Positions 7,103-15,053 of a stretch of 19,740 nt of DNA are shown piece by piece (positions within the stretch are counted from its first letter, which is position 1; each line of letters begins with the position of its first letter). The DNA lies in assembly GCA_949935895.1 (NCBI GenBank), contig CATLGL010000007.1:1-19740 (forward strand), read 5' to 3'. Below the pieces are notes generated by a model. That model saw nothing but the letters and a program-made list of their open reading frames with translations, did no database searches and had not been told where the DNA came from. Position numbers and translations under genes: made by a program. Origin of the DNA: an uncultured Clostridia bacterium. Its GTDB lineage: Bacteria > Bacillota > Clostridia > TANB77 > CAG-508.

Positions 7103-8648
7103 TTACATCATAATTCGAATTGATTCAATCTCCATAGAAACTCCGTTATCAATTCCCCAATCGAAACGCCATCCTGTAATAGTATCTCGATTTTTAACAT
7201 TTTCATTACTCCACAAATCGATTACTTCTATATGCCATTTTCCATCTGTAGTTAATGGTCTACTTCTTACACAATACGTCGTATCACTTGGATTTTCCTC
7301 CATAAATAGTTCGATACTATTATTAGTAGTCGTTTTATATTTAATTTCTACATATCGATATATTTTAGGATCAAATATTGTAACATTGTACATAAATATT
7401 TGTGGATGATTACTTGTAGATGTTATATCTAATACACTGTTTTCACAAGAATTTACTATTGTTTCACTCATTTTATACTCACAAGTTTCAAAATCCTCTA
7501 TAAAAATTTCTTCTTTAATTACTCTAATATAATCGATTTGTATGCTTTTTTCACTTTGATTTTCTCCTACCCAATCAAATCTCCATCCTGTTATTTTTTC
7601 TCTTTTTCTTACGGGTATATTACTCCACATATCAATTTTTACAGTATGCCAATTTCCATCTCTAATCAGTCTTTCACTTTCTATTGTATATATTTCATTT
7701 TGAGGATTTTCTATCATATACATTGCCATAGTATTTACATCTTGTGTCTTATACCTAATTTCTACATATCGATATTCTTGTGGACTAAATGAAGTAACAT
7801 CATACATATAAATTTGTGGATCTATGTCTGTTGCCGTTATATCTAATATACCATCTTTACATGAATTTAGCTGTGTATTATTTGAAGAATACTTATATTC
7901 ATCAAAATCTTCTCTAAACGCTTCTATACCAACATGTACATTTTTCACAATACTATTTCCTGCTTTATCTGTATATTTTATATCATATAAACCGCTGTGT
8001 AATTACTTCAAAATAATTAGATTCTCCTACTAAAATCCACTCTTCACTTATATGCCTTTTATAGCTAAGTATTCCCCCATATAGTTGGTTCATATTACCT
8101 ATATCTTTTAATTTGATTTGCCAAGATTTTGCTAATTTTGTTACTTCTACTTCAAAAGTAGGGACTTTCTCATTTTTGTTAACATATTCTATTTTACGCC
8201 CTTCATATTCTGGAATTTCTGATAGGCGATAATACGTACTATCATCAATTGGAATTCCTGTAATACTAACTACATCTCTTGTTTCAAAGTTAATAATAAC
8301 TTCCTGCTCTATATTTTCTAAATCTAATTGTTTTAAATCTTCTTTTGAAAAATAACGATATCCTTCTGGTTTTGTACCATTTAATGCTTCTTCTAACTTA
8401 ACTTGATTTACTTTTGATAAATCTTGTCCTAATGAATTGTAGTATTCTATATTTTCTTTGTTTAATTGTCTTTTTTCATAAATAGTATTTACTTTTTCTT
8501 GTATGATTTGAAGTTCTGTCATCATTCTCGTTTTTTCAGCACTTCTCATAGATTCAAGTCCTGCTGTTGTTGTAATCCCTGCAATGATAATCATTATAAT
8601 AACAGTAATAATCAATGAAGTTAATGTTATACCCTCTTCTTTTTTCAA
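7103..8648 (-). CDS. Pilin-like surface protein with Ig-like and two jelly-roll (CBM-like) domains; needs a +1 shift at a CGG
   Basis: Two overlapping frames form one 514-residue protein. Frame 1 (8648 to 7995) starts MKKEEG|ITLTSLIITVIIM, a prepilin-type leader cut after Gly6 and a hydrophobic helix; no Glu is at +5, as in many clostridial pilin-like proteins. It continues through a helical region to an Ig-like domain that runs up to NYFEVITQ. The next codon is CGG, then TTT ATA TGA. Skipping the C (7994) gives GLYDIKYTDKAGNSIVKNV, the classic closing strand of a bacterial Ig-like domain ('G-Y-x-I-x-x-T-D-x-A-G-N'). Two tandem modules of about 130 residues follow, each with YRYVEI(R/K)YKT, W..(K/E)VIDxWSN and ITGWRFDW, like carbohydrate-binding jelly-roll modules; ligand unknown. 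The start is TTG (8646-8648), with AGGTGA 7 nt upstream. It lies 27 bp after disA. Two other CGG trinucleotides in it are out of frame. Confidence 0.8.
7992..7994 (-). other. CGG recoding site 2: CAG-C-GGT (Gln-Gly)
   Basis: In-frame CGG, followed in frame 0 by TTT ATA TGA. Skipping the C at 7994 joins FEVITQ to GLYDIKYTDKAGN and completes an Ig-like domain. Confidence 0.8.
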
Positions 8649-8675
8649 GTTTATATCACCTATCTTTCGTATTTT

Positions 8676-9761
8676 TTATAACATAACATTGTCAAACACA
8701 AATTGCTCTTGCATTCTTTTTAATGATTGTTTAATGGTTCTTGCTCTTACTTCTCCAATTCCATCAACTTCATCTAATTCTGGAATGTCTGCTGCTATAA
8801 TGTATTGTAAGGATTTGAATTTTTTAATTAGATTTTCTACAATGTTTGTTGGCATTCTTGGAATTTTATTTAATATTCTATATCCCTTTGTGTAAACTCC
8901 TACTTCATCATAGTTATCAAATATTTCATATCCTAAAAGTTTTGCAATCATTTGAGAATTCATTAAGTCTTCATATGATAAATTGATAATTTCATTAAGT
9001 ACCTTTTCTGGATTTCTTTTTTTTGCCTGTACCATATAGTCCTTAATAATTAGCAATTCTTCTTTTTCTAGCCCTCCAACTAATTCATCTAATTGCATTT
9101 GTACTAATCTACCTTCTATTCCTAATTCATAGATATTTCTTTGTACTTCTTCTACCATCTTCATAACCATTTCAGCTCTTTGTATAGCCGTTATAACATT
9201 GTCTAGTGTAACAATGTCATTAAATTCATATTCATTTAAGATAGTTAATTTTCCATCAAACACTTTTTTGTATTTTTCTACTGTTTGTAAAGCTTGATTA
9301 GCTTTTGTTAAAATCCTTTCTGTATCTTCTATGACATAACGAAATTCACCATTAAATATGGTAATAATATTTCGTCTTTGTGATATACTAATAACTAATT
9401 CCTTAGTTTGTTTCGCTGTTCTTTCTGCTGTTCTATGTCTTGTTCCTGTTTCTTTTGTTAAAATACTAGCATTAGGTATTAGTTGTGCATTGGCAAAAAG
9501 AATACGTCTTAAATCTTTACTTAAAATAATTGCTCCATCCATTTTCGCAAGTTCGTATAGTCTTGATGAAGTATATTCTTCATTAATTGAGAATCCACCA
9601 TCTACAATATCTAATACTTCTTTAGAATCTCCAATTACAATCAGTGCTCCTGTTTTTGCTTTTAGTATACTTTCTAAACCTTCTCTTATTGGGGTACCTG
9701 GTGCAATCAGTTTTAAGATATCTGTTACAGAAGTATCTCGGTTTGTTCTCAATCTTTTCAC
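8676..9761 (-). CDS. disA: DNA integrity scanning protein DisA (diadenylate cyclase)
   Basis: DisA makes c-di-AMP from two ATP and senses branched DNA. About 361 residues, as expected. The DAC domain shows the DGA motif (LAKMDGAIILS) and the RHR motif (GTRHRTAERTAKQT), preceded by APGTPIREGLESIL and VVDGGFSIN-type segments. A central helical spine follows, and a C-terminal helix-hairpin-helix DNA-binding domain (ELDEVDGIGEVRARTIKQSL). The coordinates use the GTG at 9759-9761, but AAGGAG lies only 2 nt before it; the TTG three codons later (9750-9752) has an 11-nt spacing and may be the true start. It follows radA by 43 bp, a pairing conserved in Firmicutes. Its only CGG is out of frame (ACG GCT). 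Confidence 0.96.
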   Translation of the reverse strand: MKRLRTNRDTSVTDILKLIAPGTPIREGLESILKAKTGALIVIGDSKEVLDIVDGGFSINEEYTSSRLYELAKMDGAIILSKDLRRILFANAQLIPNASILTKETGTRHRTAERTAKQTKELVISISQRRNIITIFNGEFRYVIEDTERILTKANQALQTVEKYKKVFDGKLTILNEYEFNDIVTLDNVITAIQRAEMVMKMVEEVQRNIYELGIEGRLVQMQLDELVGGLEKEELLIIKDYMVQAKKRNPEKVLNEIINLSYEDLMNSQMIAKLLGYEIFDNYDEVGVYTKGYRILNKIPRMPTNIVENLIKKFKSLQYIIAADIPELDEVDGIGEVRARTIKQSLKRMQEQFVFDNVML

Positions 9762-9804
9762 TTCTCCTTTTTGCTTGTTATTTTTTTTAAGTAATATAAC
9801 AACT

Positions 9805-11164
9805 TTATTTTAGTCCTATTTTTTTCATTACATCTATCATATCACTTACGCCTATTATATCTAATTTATAAGATTCTTTCAATAGTTTTTTATTACTTTC
9901 TGGAATAATACATGTTTTAAATCCTAATTTTTCTGCTTCCTTTATTCTTTTTTCTATTAAATTAACACTTCTAATTTCTCCTGTTAGTCCTACCTCTCCT
10001 ATTGCAACCGTTCCTTTTGGAATTGGCATATTTTTGTAGCTTGATGCTGTTGATAGTATTACTCCTAAATCAATTGCTGGTTCATTTAATCGAATTCCAC
10101 CTACTACATTGATATATACATCTTGATTTCCTAAATTTAGTCCTACTTTTTTTTCTAGTACAGCAATTAATAATGTTAAGCGATTATAGTCCATTCCATT
10201 AGCTGTTCTTCTTGGAAGTCCAAATATACTAGCAGATGTTAAACTTTGTATTTCAACCATCAGTGGTCTTGTTCCTTCCATCGTTGCAACAACAATGGAG
10301 CCTGGTGGTGTTTCTTCTCTTTCTGATATTAAAATAGAGGAGGGATTTAAAATTTCTGTCATTCCCTTATCTTGCATTTCAAACATACCTATTTCATTAG
10401 TAGACCCAAAGCGATTTTTTACTCCACGTAAAATTCGATAAGAAAAATATCGTTCTCCTTCTAAATATAGTACTGTATCTACCATATGCTCTAACACTCT
10501 TGGTCCTGCAATATTTCCATCTTTTGTTACATGTCCAATAATAATAGTTGTAATAGCATTTTCTTTGCATATTCTCATTATTTTAGAAGTAATTTCTCTT
10601 ACTTGACTGACACTACCTGGTGCAGATGTGATATCATCTGAGTACATCGTTTGAATTGAATCAATAATAACAAGCTTTGGAAGTTCCTTCATAATAACAT
10701 CTTCGATTATTCCTATATCTGTTTCTCCTAAAAATAATATATCTTCATTATGAATATTTAATCTATCTGCTCTTAATTTAATTTGTTCTGCTGACTCTTC
10801 ACCGAGAAACATATAAAACTTTTCCTTCGCCTTTCATCGTGTTGCATATTTGCAAAATCAATGTAGATTTTCCAATTCCTGGTTCTCCTCCTAATAAAAC
10901 TAAAGAGCCTTTTACTAGTCCTCCTCCAAGTACCCTGTCTAATTCTGAAAAACCAGTAGAGTTTCTGCTAATTTCTTTTTTTTCTAATTGGTTTAATACC
11001 ATAGGAACTGCTACTTTTTTCTTTTCATATTTTGAACCAGATTGTTTGGCTAATTTTTCTTCATAAAATGTATTCCATTGGTTACAAGCTGGACATTTTC
11101 CCAGCCACTTTGGTGCTTCATATCCACATTCACTACATACAAATACCGTCTTTTCTTTAGCCAT
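9805..11164 (-). CDS. radA: DNA repair protein RadA; needs a +1 shift at a CGG
   Basis: RadA (Sms) is a RecA-like ATPase/helicase that processes recombination intermediates. Frame 1 (11164 to 10805) holds the zinc finger (CSECGYEAPKWLGKCPAC) and Walker A (GGEPGIGKST, about residues 92-101) and reaches GKVLYVS; the next codon is CGG and the one after is TGA. Skipping the C (10804) gives GEESAEQIKLRADRL, the conserved RadA 'VSGEES' motif, and then Walker B (LVIIDSIQT), the RadA-specific KNRFG (about 249-253) and the Lon-like C-terminal domain (GEVGLTGEIRSV). The joined protein is 452 residues, a normal RadA length. No other lesion is present. Start ATG at 11162-11164, with GGAGAG upstream and a consensus promoter at 11209-11237. 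Both other CGG trinucleotides are out of frame. Confidence 0.93.
10802..10804 (-). other. CGG recoding site 3: TCT-C-GGT (Ser-Gly) in radA
   Basis: In-frame CGG directly followed by TGA in frame 0. Skipping the C at 10804 restores the near-invariant glycine of the RadA motif VSGEES. Confidence 0.88.
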
Positions 11165-11208
11165 AATACTCTCCTTTTTTTCTATTTCTTTTTATCTTGT
11201 CTTTTTTG

Positions 11209-11237
11209 ATTATATCGACCTTATTTTAAAATGTCAA
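11209..11237 (-). promoter_or_regulatory. Consensus promoter of radA-disA-pilin-cyclophilin
   Basis: On the minus strand TTGACA (11237-11232), a 17-bp spacer and TATAAT (11214-11209), 45 bp upstream of the radA start: a perfect match to the sigma-A consensus. Confidence 0.88.
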
Positions 11238-11325
11238 TGAATTTTTGGAAAGCTCAACACAAATGATAATATCTTTTATCTCTTTCAAATTAATTTTTAG
11301 TAAAATTTTAAATTATCCCCCTCTT

Positions 11326-11342
11326 TTTATTGTAACAATAAA
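11326..11342. repeat. Perfect 17-bp palindrome in the radA upstream region
   Basis: TTTATTGT-A-ACAATAAA: 8-bp arms around one central base, about 90 bp upstream of the radA -35 and at the end of the candidate RNA below. It could be an operator or part of that RNA's terminator region. Confidence 0.4.
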
Positions 11343-11490
11343 GAAGATAGCAATTTATTTAATATACATTGCTATCCTTATAATAATGCTATTCTATTCC
11401 CTTTCATAAAGCATTACAACCCCTTTGTAATCAATATTCTATTGTTTATCTATCTTATTTTATCTCATGATTAAACATTGCACTTTATGG
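11335..11490 (-). ncRNA. Candidate small RNA between the pilin-like gene and radA
   Basis: The 457-bp stretch 11165-11621 has no convincing coding frame. Inside it a minus-strand promoter (11524-11495) is followed by about 150 nt with three stem-loops: CAATA/TATTG; a perfect ATTACAA-AGGGG-TTGTAAT (11431-11413); and GATAGCAAT/ATTGCTATC (11376-11346, 9 bp) followed by the moderately T-rich TTCTTTATTG, which could terminate it. Two G-rich unpaired stretches (AAAGGGG, AAAGGGA) are exposed. On the plus strand the same loop would read CCCCT, like anti-Shine-Dalgarno loops of Firmicute sRNAs, but I see no good plus-strand promoter. It resembles no riboswitch that I recognise. Confidence 0.35.
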
Positions 11491-11494
11491 TATT

Positions 11495-11524
11495 ATTTTA
11501 TCTCTACTTATATTATCTTGTCAA
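11495..11524 (-). promoter_or_regulatory. Promoter driving the candidate small RNA
   Basis: TTGACA (11524-11519), an 18-bp spacer and TAAAAT (11500-11495) on the minus strand, located after the pilin operon terminator, with no coding gene immediately downstream. Confidence 0.6.
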
Positions 11525-11565
11525 TATCTTTATTTCTAGACCGCTATTACATATTCTTTTATTAG

Positions 11566-11609
11566 AAAAACTATGAAGAAGAAATTGCTTTTCATCTCTC
11601 CTTCATAGT
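11566..11609 (-). terminator. Intrinsic terminator of the large pilin-like gene
   Basis: ACTATGAAG (minus, 11609-11601) pairs with CTTCATAGT (11578-11570), loop about 22 nt, followed by TTTT on the minus strand. It lies about 12 bp after the stop codon. Confidence 0.7.
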
Positions 11610-11621
11610 ATTTTAAAATAT

Positions 11622-13911
11622 CTATTCACCTAATGTATATTTACTTACCCAATAACCTGTAAGTTGAATTGTTTCTCCTTTTTCATTTATCCAGCTAAAA
11701 CTTTCTGGTATTTGATATGCTTTTTCGCTTGTTTTAGTACTGGTTCCTTCTAAAAATCTTACCTCTGTTCGCTGATTTTGTGTATTTATATATTGCCCTG
11801 ATAGAATTTTAAATTCATAACGTGGTATCCATGTATAGTAAGTAGTTGCATTATTTGTTTTTACTACAATATTTGCCCAAATATTATTACTATAATCATA
11901 CCAATTTCCGTGGAGCATTACTTCCATCAATTTTAATTTTATCTCCTATTTGTTCATTTCCATTTACATCATAAAAACAATAGTAAGTAACTTCAGGATT
12001 AAAACCTGTTAAATCTGGTCGATTTGGTTCAATGGTTGTTATTTGTTTAGTAATAGAACCAATGTATTCATCTGTATTATTATTTCTAATAATAATATTA
12101 ACTGTATATTTTTTTCCTGATGTTAAACCAGTGTATTCATAACTATCATTTGAATTTGTTAATGTTTGTCTATATTCTCCATCAATGTAATACATATACT
12201 TTTGACCACTTGTAACTGCACTCCCTGTTATTGGTTTTGTCTTAATACTATTACTTGTAGCAGTCACTTCTGTATCGAACCTTGGTGCTGTTTCATCACC
12301 TAATGTATATTTACTTACCCAATAACCTGTAAGTTGAACTGTTTCTCCTTTTTCATTTACCCAACTGAAGCTTTCTGGTATTTGATAATTATTTCCACTC
12401 GTTTGTGTTGAAGTTCCTTTTATAAATTTAACAATGCTTCTTTGTGCTAATTGGTCTAAACTAAATTCGTAACGTGGTATCCATGTATAATAAGTCTCAA
12501 CTCCATTGTTTCTTGTTACAATATTAGCCCACATACTTGCCCCATACTCATACCACGCTGTTGGCGGCTCCTTTGTAATTGGTATTTCACTATGTTCAAT
12601 TCCATTAGCATCCCATGTCACATAAAAAGTCGTATCTTGATTAAATCCTGTTAAATCTGGTGGATTTACAATTGCTGGCGAATATACTTTTGTCATACTC
12701 CCAATAATTTCCCCATTTCCATCTAATGCTGTTATATTTATTATATTATCTCCTACTCTTAGGTTAGTAAATTCATAATTGTCTGGAGTAGTGCTTTCCT
12801 TTACAATTGTTCCATTTAAGGCATAGGTGTATTTTTCTACTGTATTTGATGTATTCTTTTTTATATCTTTTACTAATATAGAATTGATATTGGCTATCAT
12901 TTCATAGTCTAAAGTATACTCTTTTAAATCGTCTAAGGTATACTTGCTTACCCAATAACCTGGAAGTTGAATTGTTTCTCCTTTTTCATTTACCCAACTG
13001 AAACTTTCTGGTATTTGATAACCTTCTTTTTCTAACTCACTCCACTCATATTTTATCTCTGTTTCATCTTCTTTTACTTCTATATAACTATTGTCTTCTA
13101 CATTAATAAATTTTACAATACTTTTTTGATTTTGTTGATCCAATTTAAAAGCATATCTTGGTATCCATGTATAATACGTTTCAATTCCGTTATTTTCTAC
13201 ATATATATTGGCCCATTGTCCATTTTTATAATCATACCAATTATCACTTGCTCTATTCGTTAACCAATTTCCTGGTGTTAAATTTCCTTCTTCATCTATA
13301 TTCAAATATCTCGTTTTTTCCTTTACAAATCCATCAGTCAATTGCGGAGTAGAAAGATATAATCCTTTTACCTTTTCGTACTTTCCATTAATAACAACAA
13401 TCCCTGTTGGTGGATTATTATATAAAATTGGTATATTGATTTCTTGACACCATTGGATATTTTTTTGATTGTTCTTTATCTTATTGCTTGATACATAGTA
13501 CATTTCTCCTTTATAAATTGCTATATAATCTCTTTCTTGTTTTGTACTATTTGGCAATATGTCGGAAATTTGAAAACTAAGTTGCTCTTCAGTTATATCA
13601 AGCATCTCTTGCTGTATCATATCCTTTAACATAATTCCTGCATTAATCCAAGATATATCTGTGTTTTGTGTTTTGGTTACCTCCCATGCACTATATAATT
13701 TTACTTCCTCTGCCATACTACTCATTTTGGTTTTAAAATTTGCTTCTTTCCCTCTTTGAATTATTCCATTATCGCCTATCACAAAATTTATGGTAATAGC
13801 GGCTAATATAAGTAATACAATAATGGTAATAATTAGTGCTATTAGTGTAATTCCTGTTATTTCTTGTATTTTTACTATTTTATTTCTTTTGTTTGGTTCT
13901 ATTTTTTCCAT
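11622..13911 (-). CDS. Large pilin-like surface protein with three repeated modules; needs a +1 shift at a CGG
   Basis: Two frames form one 762-residue protein. It begins MEKIEPNKRN and has a prepilin-type leader, G20|ITLIALIITIIVLLILAAI, so it is probably processed by a prepilin peptidase and displayed at the surface. Three homologous modules follow, at about residues 213-328, 453-539 and 668-762, each with NWYxYxxxxWANI, YYTWIPRYxF, YQIPESFSW(V/I)NEKGET and GYWVSKYTL. They are separated by fibronectin/Ig-like linkers that end in PDLTGFN. Frame 1 ends at DGSNAP, then CGG AAA TTG GTA TGA. Skipping the C (11910) yields GNWYDYSNNIWANI, the start of module 3, exactly matching modules 1 and 2. 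Frame 2 then runs to TAG. The start at ATG 13909-13911 is 23 bp after the upstream gene, with AAAGGAG; an ATG 14 codons upstream is in frame but overlaps that gene. Ligand or assembly role unknown. Confidence 0.85.
11631..11717 (-). repeat. Intragenic DNA repeat, copy 3
   Basis: An 87-nt segment that encodes YQIPESFSWxNEKGETxQLxGYWVSKYTL. It is nearly identical to 12301-12387 and similar to 12934-13020, at DNA level as well as protein level. This indicates recent duplication or gene conversion. Confidence 0.85.
11908..11910 (-). other. CGG recoding site 4: CCA-C-GGA (Pro-Gly)
   Basis: In-frame CGG, followed in frame 0 by AAA TTG GTA TGA. Skipping the C at 11910 opens repeat module 3 of the same protein; modules 1 and 2 act as internal controls for the correct frame. 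Confidence 0.87.
12301..12387 (-). repeat. Intragenic DNA repeat, copy 2
   Basis: Second copy of the 87-nt YQIPESFSW...SKYTL-coding segment, 670 bp from copy 3 and almost identical to it. Confidence 0.85.
12934..13020 (-). repeat. Intragenic DNA repeat, copy 1
   Basis: First copy (in coding order) of the same 87-nt segment, slightly more diverged; its module carries an insertion of about 20 residues before YQIPESFSW. Confidence 0.8.
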
Positions 13912-13934
13912 TATGGCTCCTTTTGTTAAAATCC

Positions 13935-14612
13935 TTAAATTCCTTCTCCACATACTACTGCTGCACGTGATAGTGATGCATCATTATTATGTATAAATGT
14001 TGCATTAAATAATCTTCCCCCATCTGAACGCATACAACCAGCATGTCCATATTCACTCCAATTAACATTTCCAGCATCATGCCATGCATTACATCCTTTA
14101 TTTTGTGAAGTTGCTGTTCCTAGTGCATCTCCTACCTTCATGTCACTTGAGTTATTATAATAAGTATAATATTTTCCATCTATTGAACCTAATGTATGTG
14201 TTATACGTCCTCCTATTCCCCCTGCTGTCCATTCACGAGTTAATGGCATATAAATTCCGCTTTTATTTCCTGTTGTACTTTTTATTTCACTTTCATGCAT
14301 TTTTTTTGTGTTTCCATAACTAGAAGCTGATAAAATAGCAACTGTTCCCCATTCTGTTGACTTTATCATATGTACATCTATATTATTAGAACCACTTGTT
14401 GATTTTAAAGTTTTTGCATCAATTGTTTCATGCAATCCCATTGATGCATTTTCATTTTCCATGCTTCTTATGTTTCTTATCCAACCTTCTAATGCATCAA
14501 CCTTTTTTCCATTTGTATTAGGATTTGCTTGTAGTACTGCTTGTGTATGTATTGGTAATATCATAATTCCTAACATTACTATTGCAACTAACGCCATTTG
14601 TCTTTTCTTCAT
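13935..14612 (-). CDS. Secreted protein of unknown function, upstream partner of the large pilin-like protein
   Basis: A 225-residue protein with a signal peptide (MKKRQMALVAIVMLGIMILP, cleavage probably near HTQA). The mature part has DVHMIKSTEWGTVAILSASSYGN, GNKSGIYMPLTREWTAGG, GCNAWHDAGNVNW and a C-terminal RAAVVCGEGI. Segments like 'HMxKxxEWGxVAxLSxSxYG' recur in surface proteins encoded next to clostridial pilin-like genes, and the overall order recalls formylglycine-enzyme-like/lectin folds; this is inference and I do not know the function. Three cysteines remain after the signal peptide. AAGGAGAG lies 6 nt before the ATG, and the large pilin-like gene starts 23 bp downstream, so they form an operon. 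The only CGG is out of frame (AGC GGA). Confidence 0.8.
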   Translation of the reverse strand: MKKRQMALVAIVMLGIMILPIHTQAVLQANPNTNGKKVDALEGWIRNIRSMENENASMGLHETIDAKTLKSTSGSNNIDVHMIKSTEWGTVAILSASSYGNTKKMHESEIKSTTGNKSGIYMPLTREWTAGGIGGRITHTLGSIDGKYYTYYNNSSDMKVGDALGTATSQNKGCNAWHDAGNVNWSEYGHAGCMRSDGGRLFNATFIHNNDASLSRAAVVCGEGI

Positions 14613-14644
14613 TTTTTACTCTCCTTCTTTAGTTTATTTTCTTC

Positions 14645-14653
14645 ATTATATCA
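14645..14653 (-). promoter_or_regulatory. Extended -10 promoter of the secreted-protein/pilin-like operon
   Basis: TGATATAAT (TGnTATAAT) on the minus strand, about 33 bp before the start codon; no good -35. The same element precedes the neighbouring remnant gene. Confidence 0.55.
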
Positions 14654-14720
14654 ATCATATTATTCTAAAAAAAGAGAGTAAGCATGTTTAATTTATCAAC
14701 AATTTACTTAATAACTTTAT

Positions 14721-14908
14721 TTATATATTTTTTCCACATACTACCACACAACGACTTGGTCTTATCATATCAAGTGTTAAACCACGAAAACTAAAAATTG
14801 ATGTACCTCCACGAGCAATATAAAACCAAACACTACTTATCCAACTTGAAGTAGAATCATGCCAATTTGCACAACCACTATACTCAATATACTCTGTTTT
14901 TTCTTCAT
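14721..14908 (-). pseudogene. Deleted remnant of a second copy of the secreted-protein gene
   Basis: A start region (ribosome site GGAGAGGAG, then ATG AAG AAA AAA CAG at 14908-14894) closely resembles the start of the neighbouring 225-residue gene, as does the sequence upstream of it. Almost directly afterwards, in another frame, comes the C-terminal part of the same family: YSGCANWHDSTSSW, then FYIARGGTSIFSFRG, then SRCVVVCGKNI and a TAA at 14721-14723. These parallel GCNAWHDAGNVNW and SRAAVVCGEGI of the intact gene. About 150 residues are missing between the two parts and the frames disagree; the ATG frame stops after 23 codons. There is no CGG here, so this is ordinary decay by internal deletion. 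Confidence 0.75.
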
Positions 14909-14941
14909 TTTTCTCCTCTCCTTGTTTTATTCATTTTGTTT

Positions 14942-14950
14942 ATTATATCA
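14942..14950 (-). promoter_or_regulatory. Extended -10 promoter of the remnant gene
   Basis: TGATATAAT on the minus strand, in the same place relative to the ribosome site as in the intact paralogue, with conserved flanks. It supports descent from a duplication. Confidence 0.5.
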
Positions 14951-15011
14951 ATTGTCTTTTTTTAAGAAAAGAGTTATTTAATATGTTGCTTATCATATAT
15001 TTACTTAATTT

Positions 15012-15053
15012 AAAAGAAAATGAAGATAGTTCAACTACCTTCATTTTCTTTTA
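15012..15053 (-). terminator. Strong intrinsic terminator of the GH15 gene
   Basis: AAAGAAAATGAAG(G)TAGT (minus) pairs with ACTATCTTCATTTTCTTT over 18 bp with one mismatch and a 3-nt loop, and the descending arm is T-rich. The stem overlaps or abuts the GH15 stop codon at 15051-15053. Confidence 0.8.

Noticed and set aside
7949..8010. A separate gene starting at the GTG at 7948
   Set aside because: No ribosome binding site precedes it, and the sequence immediately upstream in the same frame continues the Ig-like domain back to the CGG site.
10799..10815. RF2-like programmed frameshift element (slippery codon, stop codon and upstream Shine-Dalgarno)
   Set aside because: The codons before the seven sites differ, a stop directly follows only two of them, and no consistent upstream Shine-Dalgarno is present. 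The only shared element is CGG.
10799..11164. Treating the split genes (radA, RNase, GH15, both pilin-like genes) as ordinary pseudogenes
   Set aside because: Each is otherwise intact, all breaks are the same type (+1 at an in-frame CGG), and they include conserved genes in tight operons; random decay would give varied lesions.
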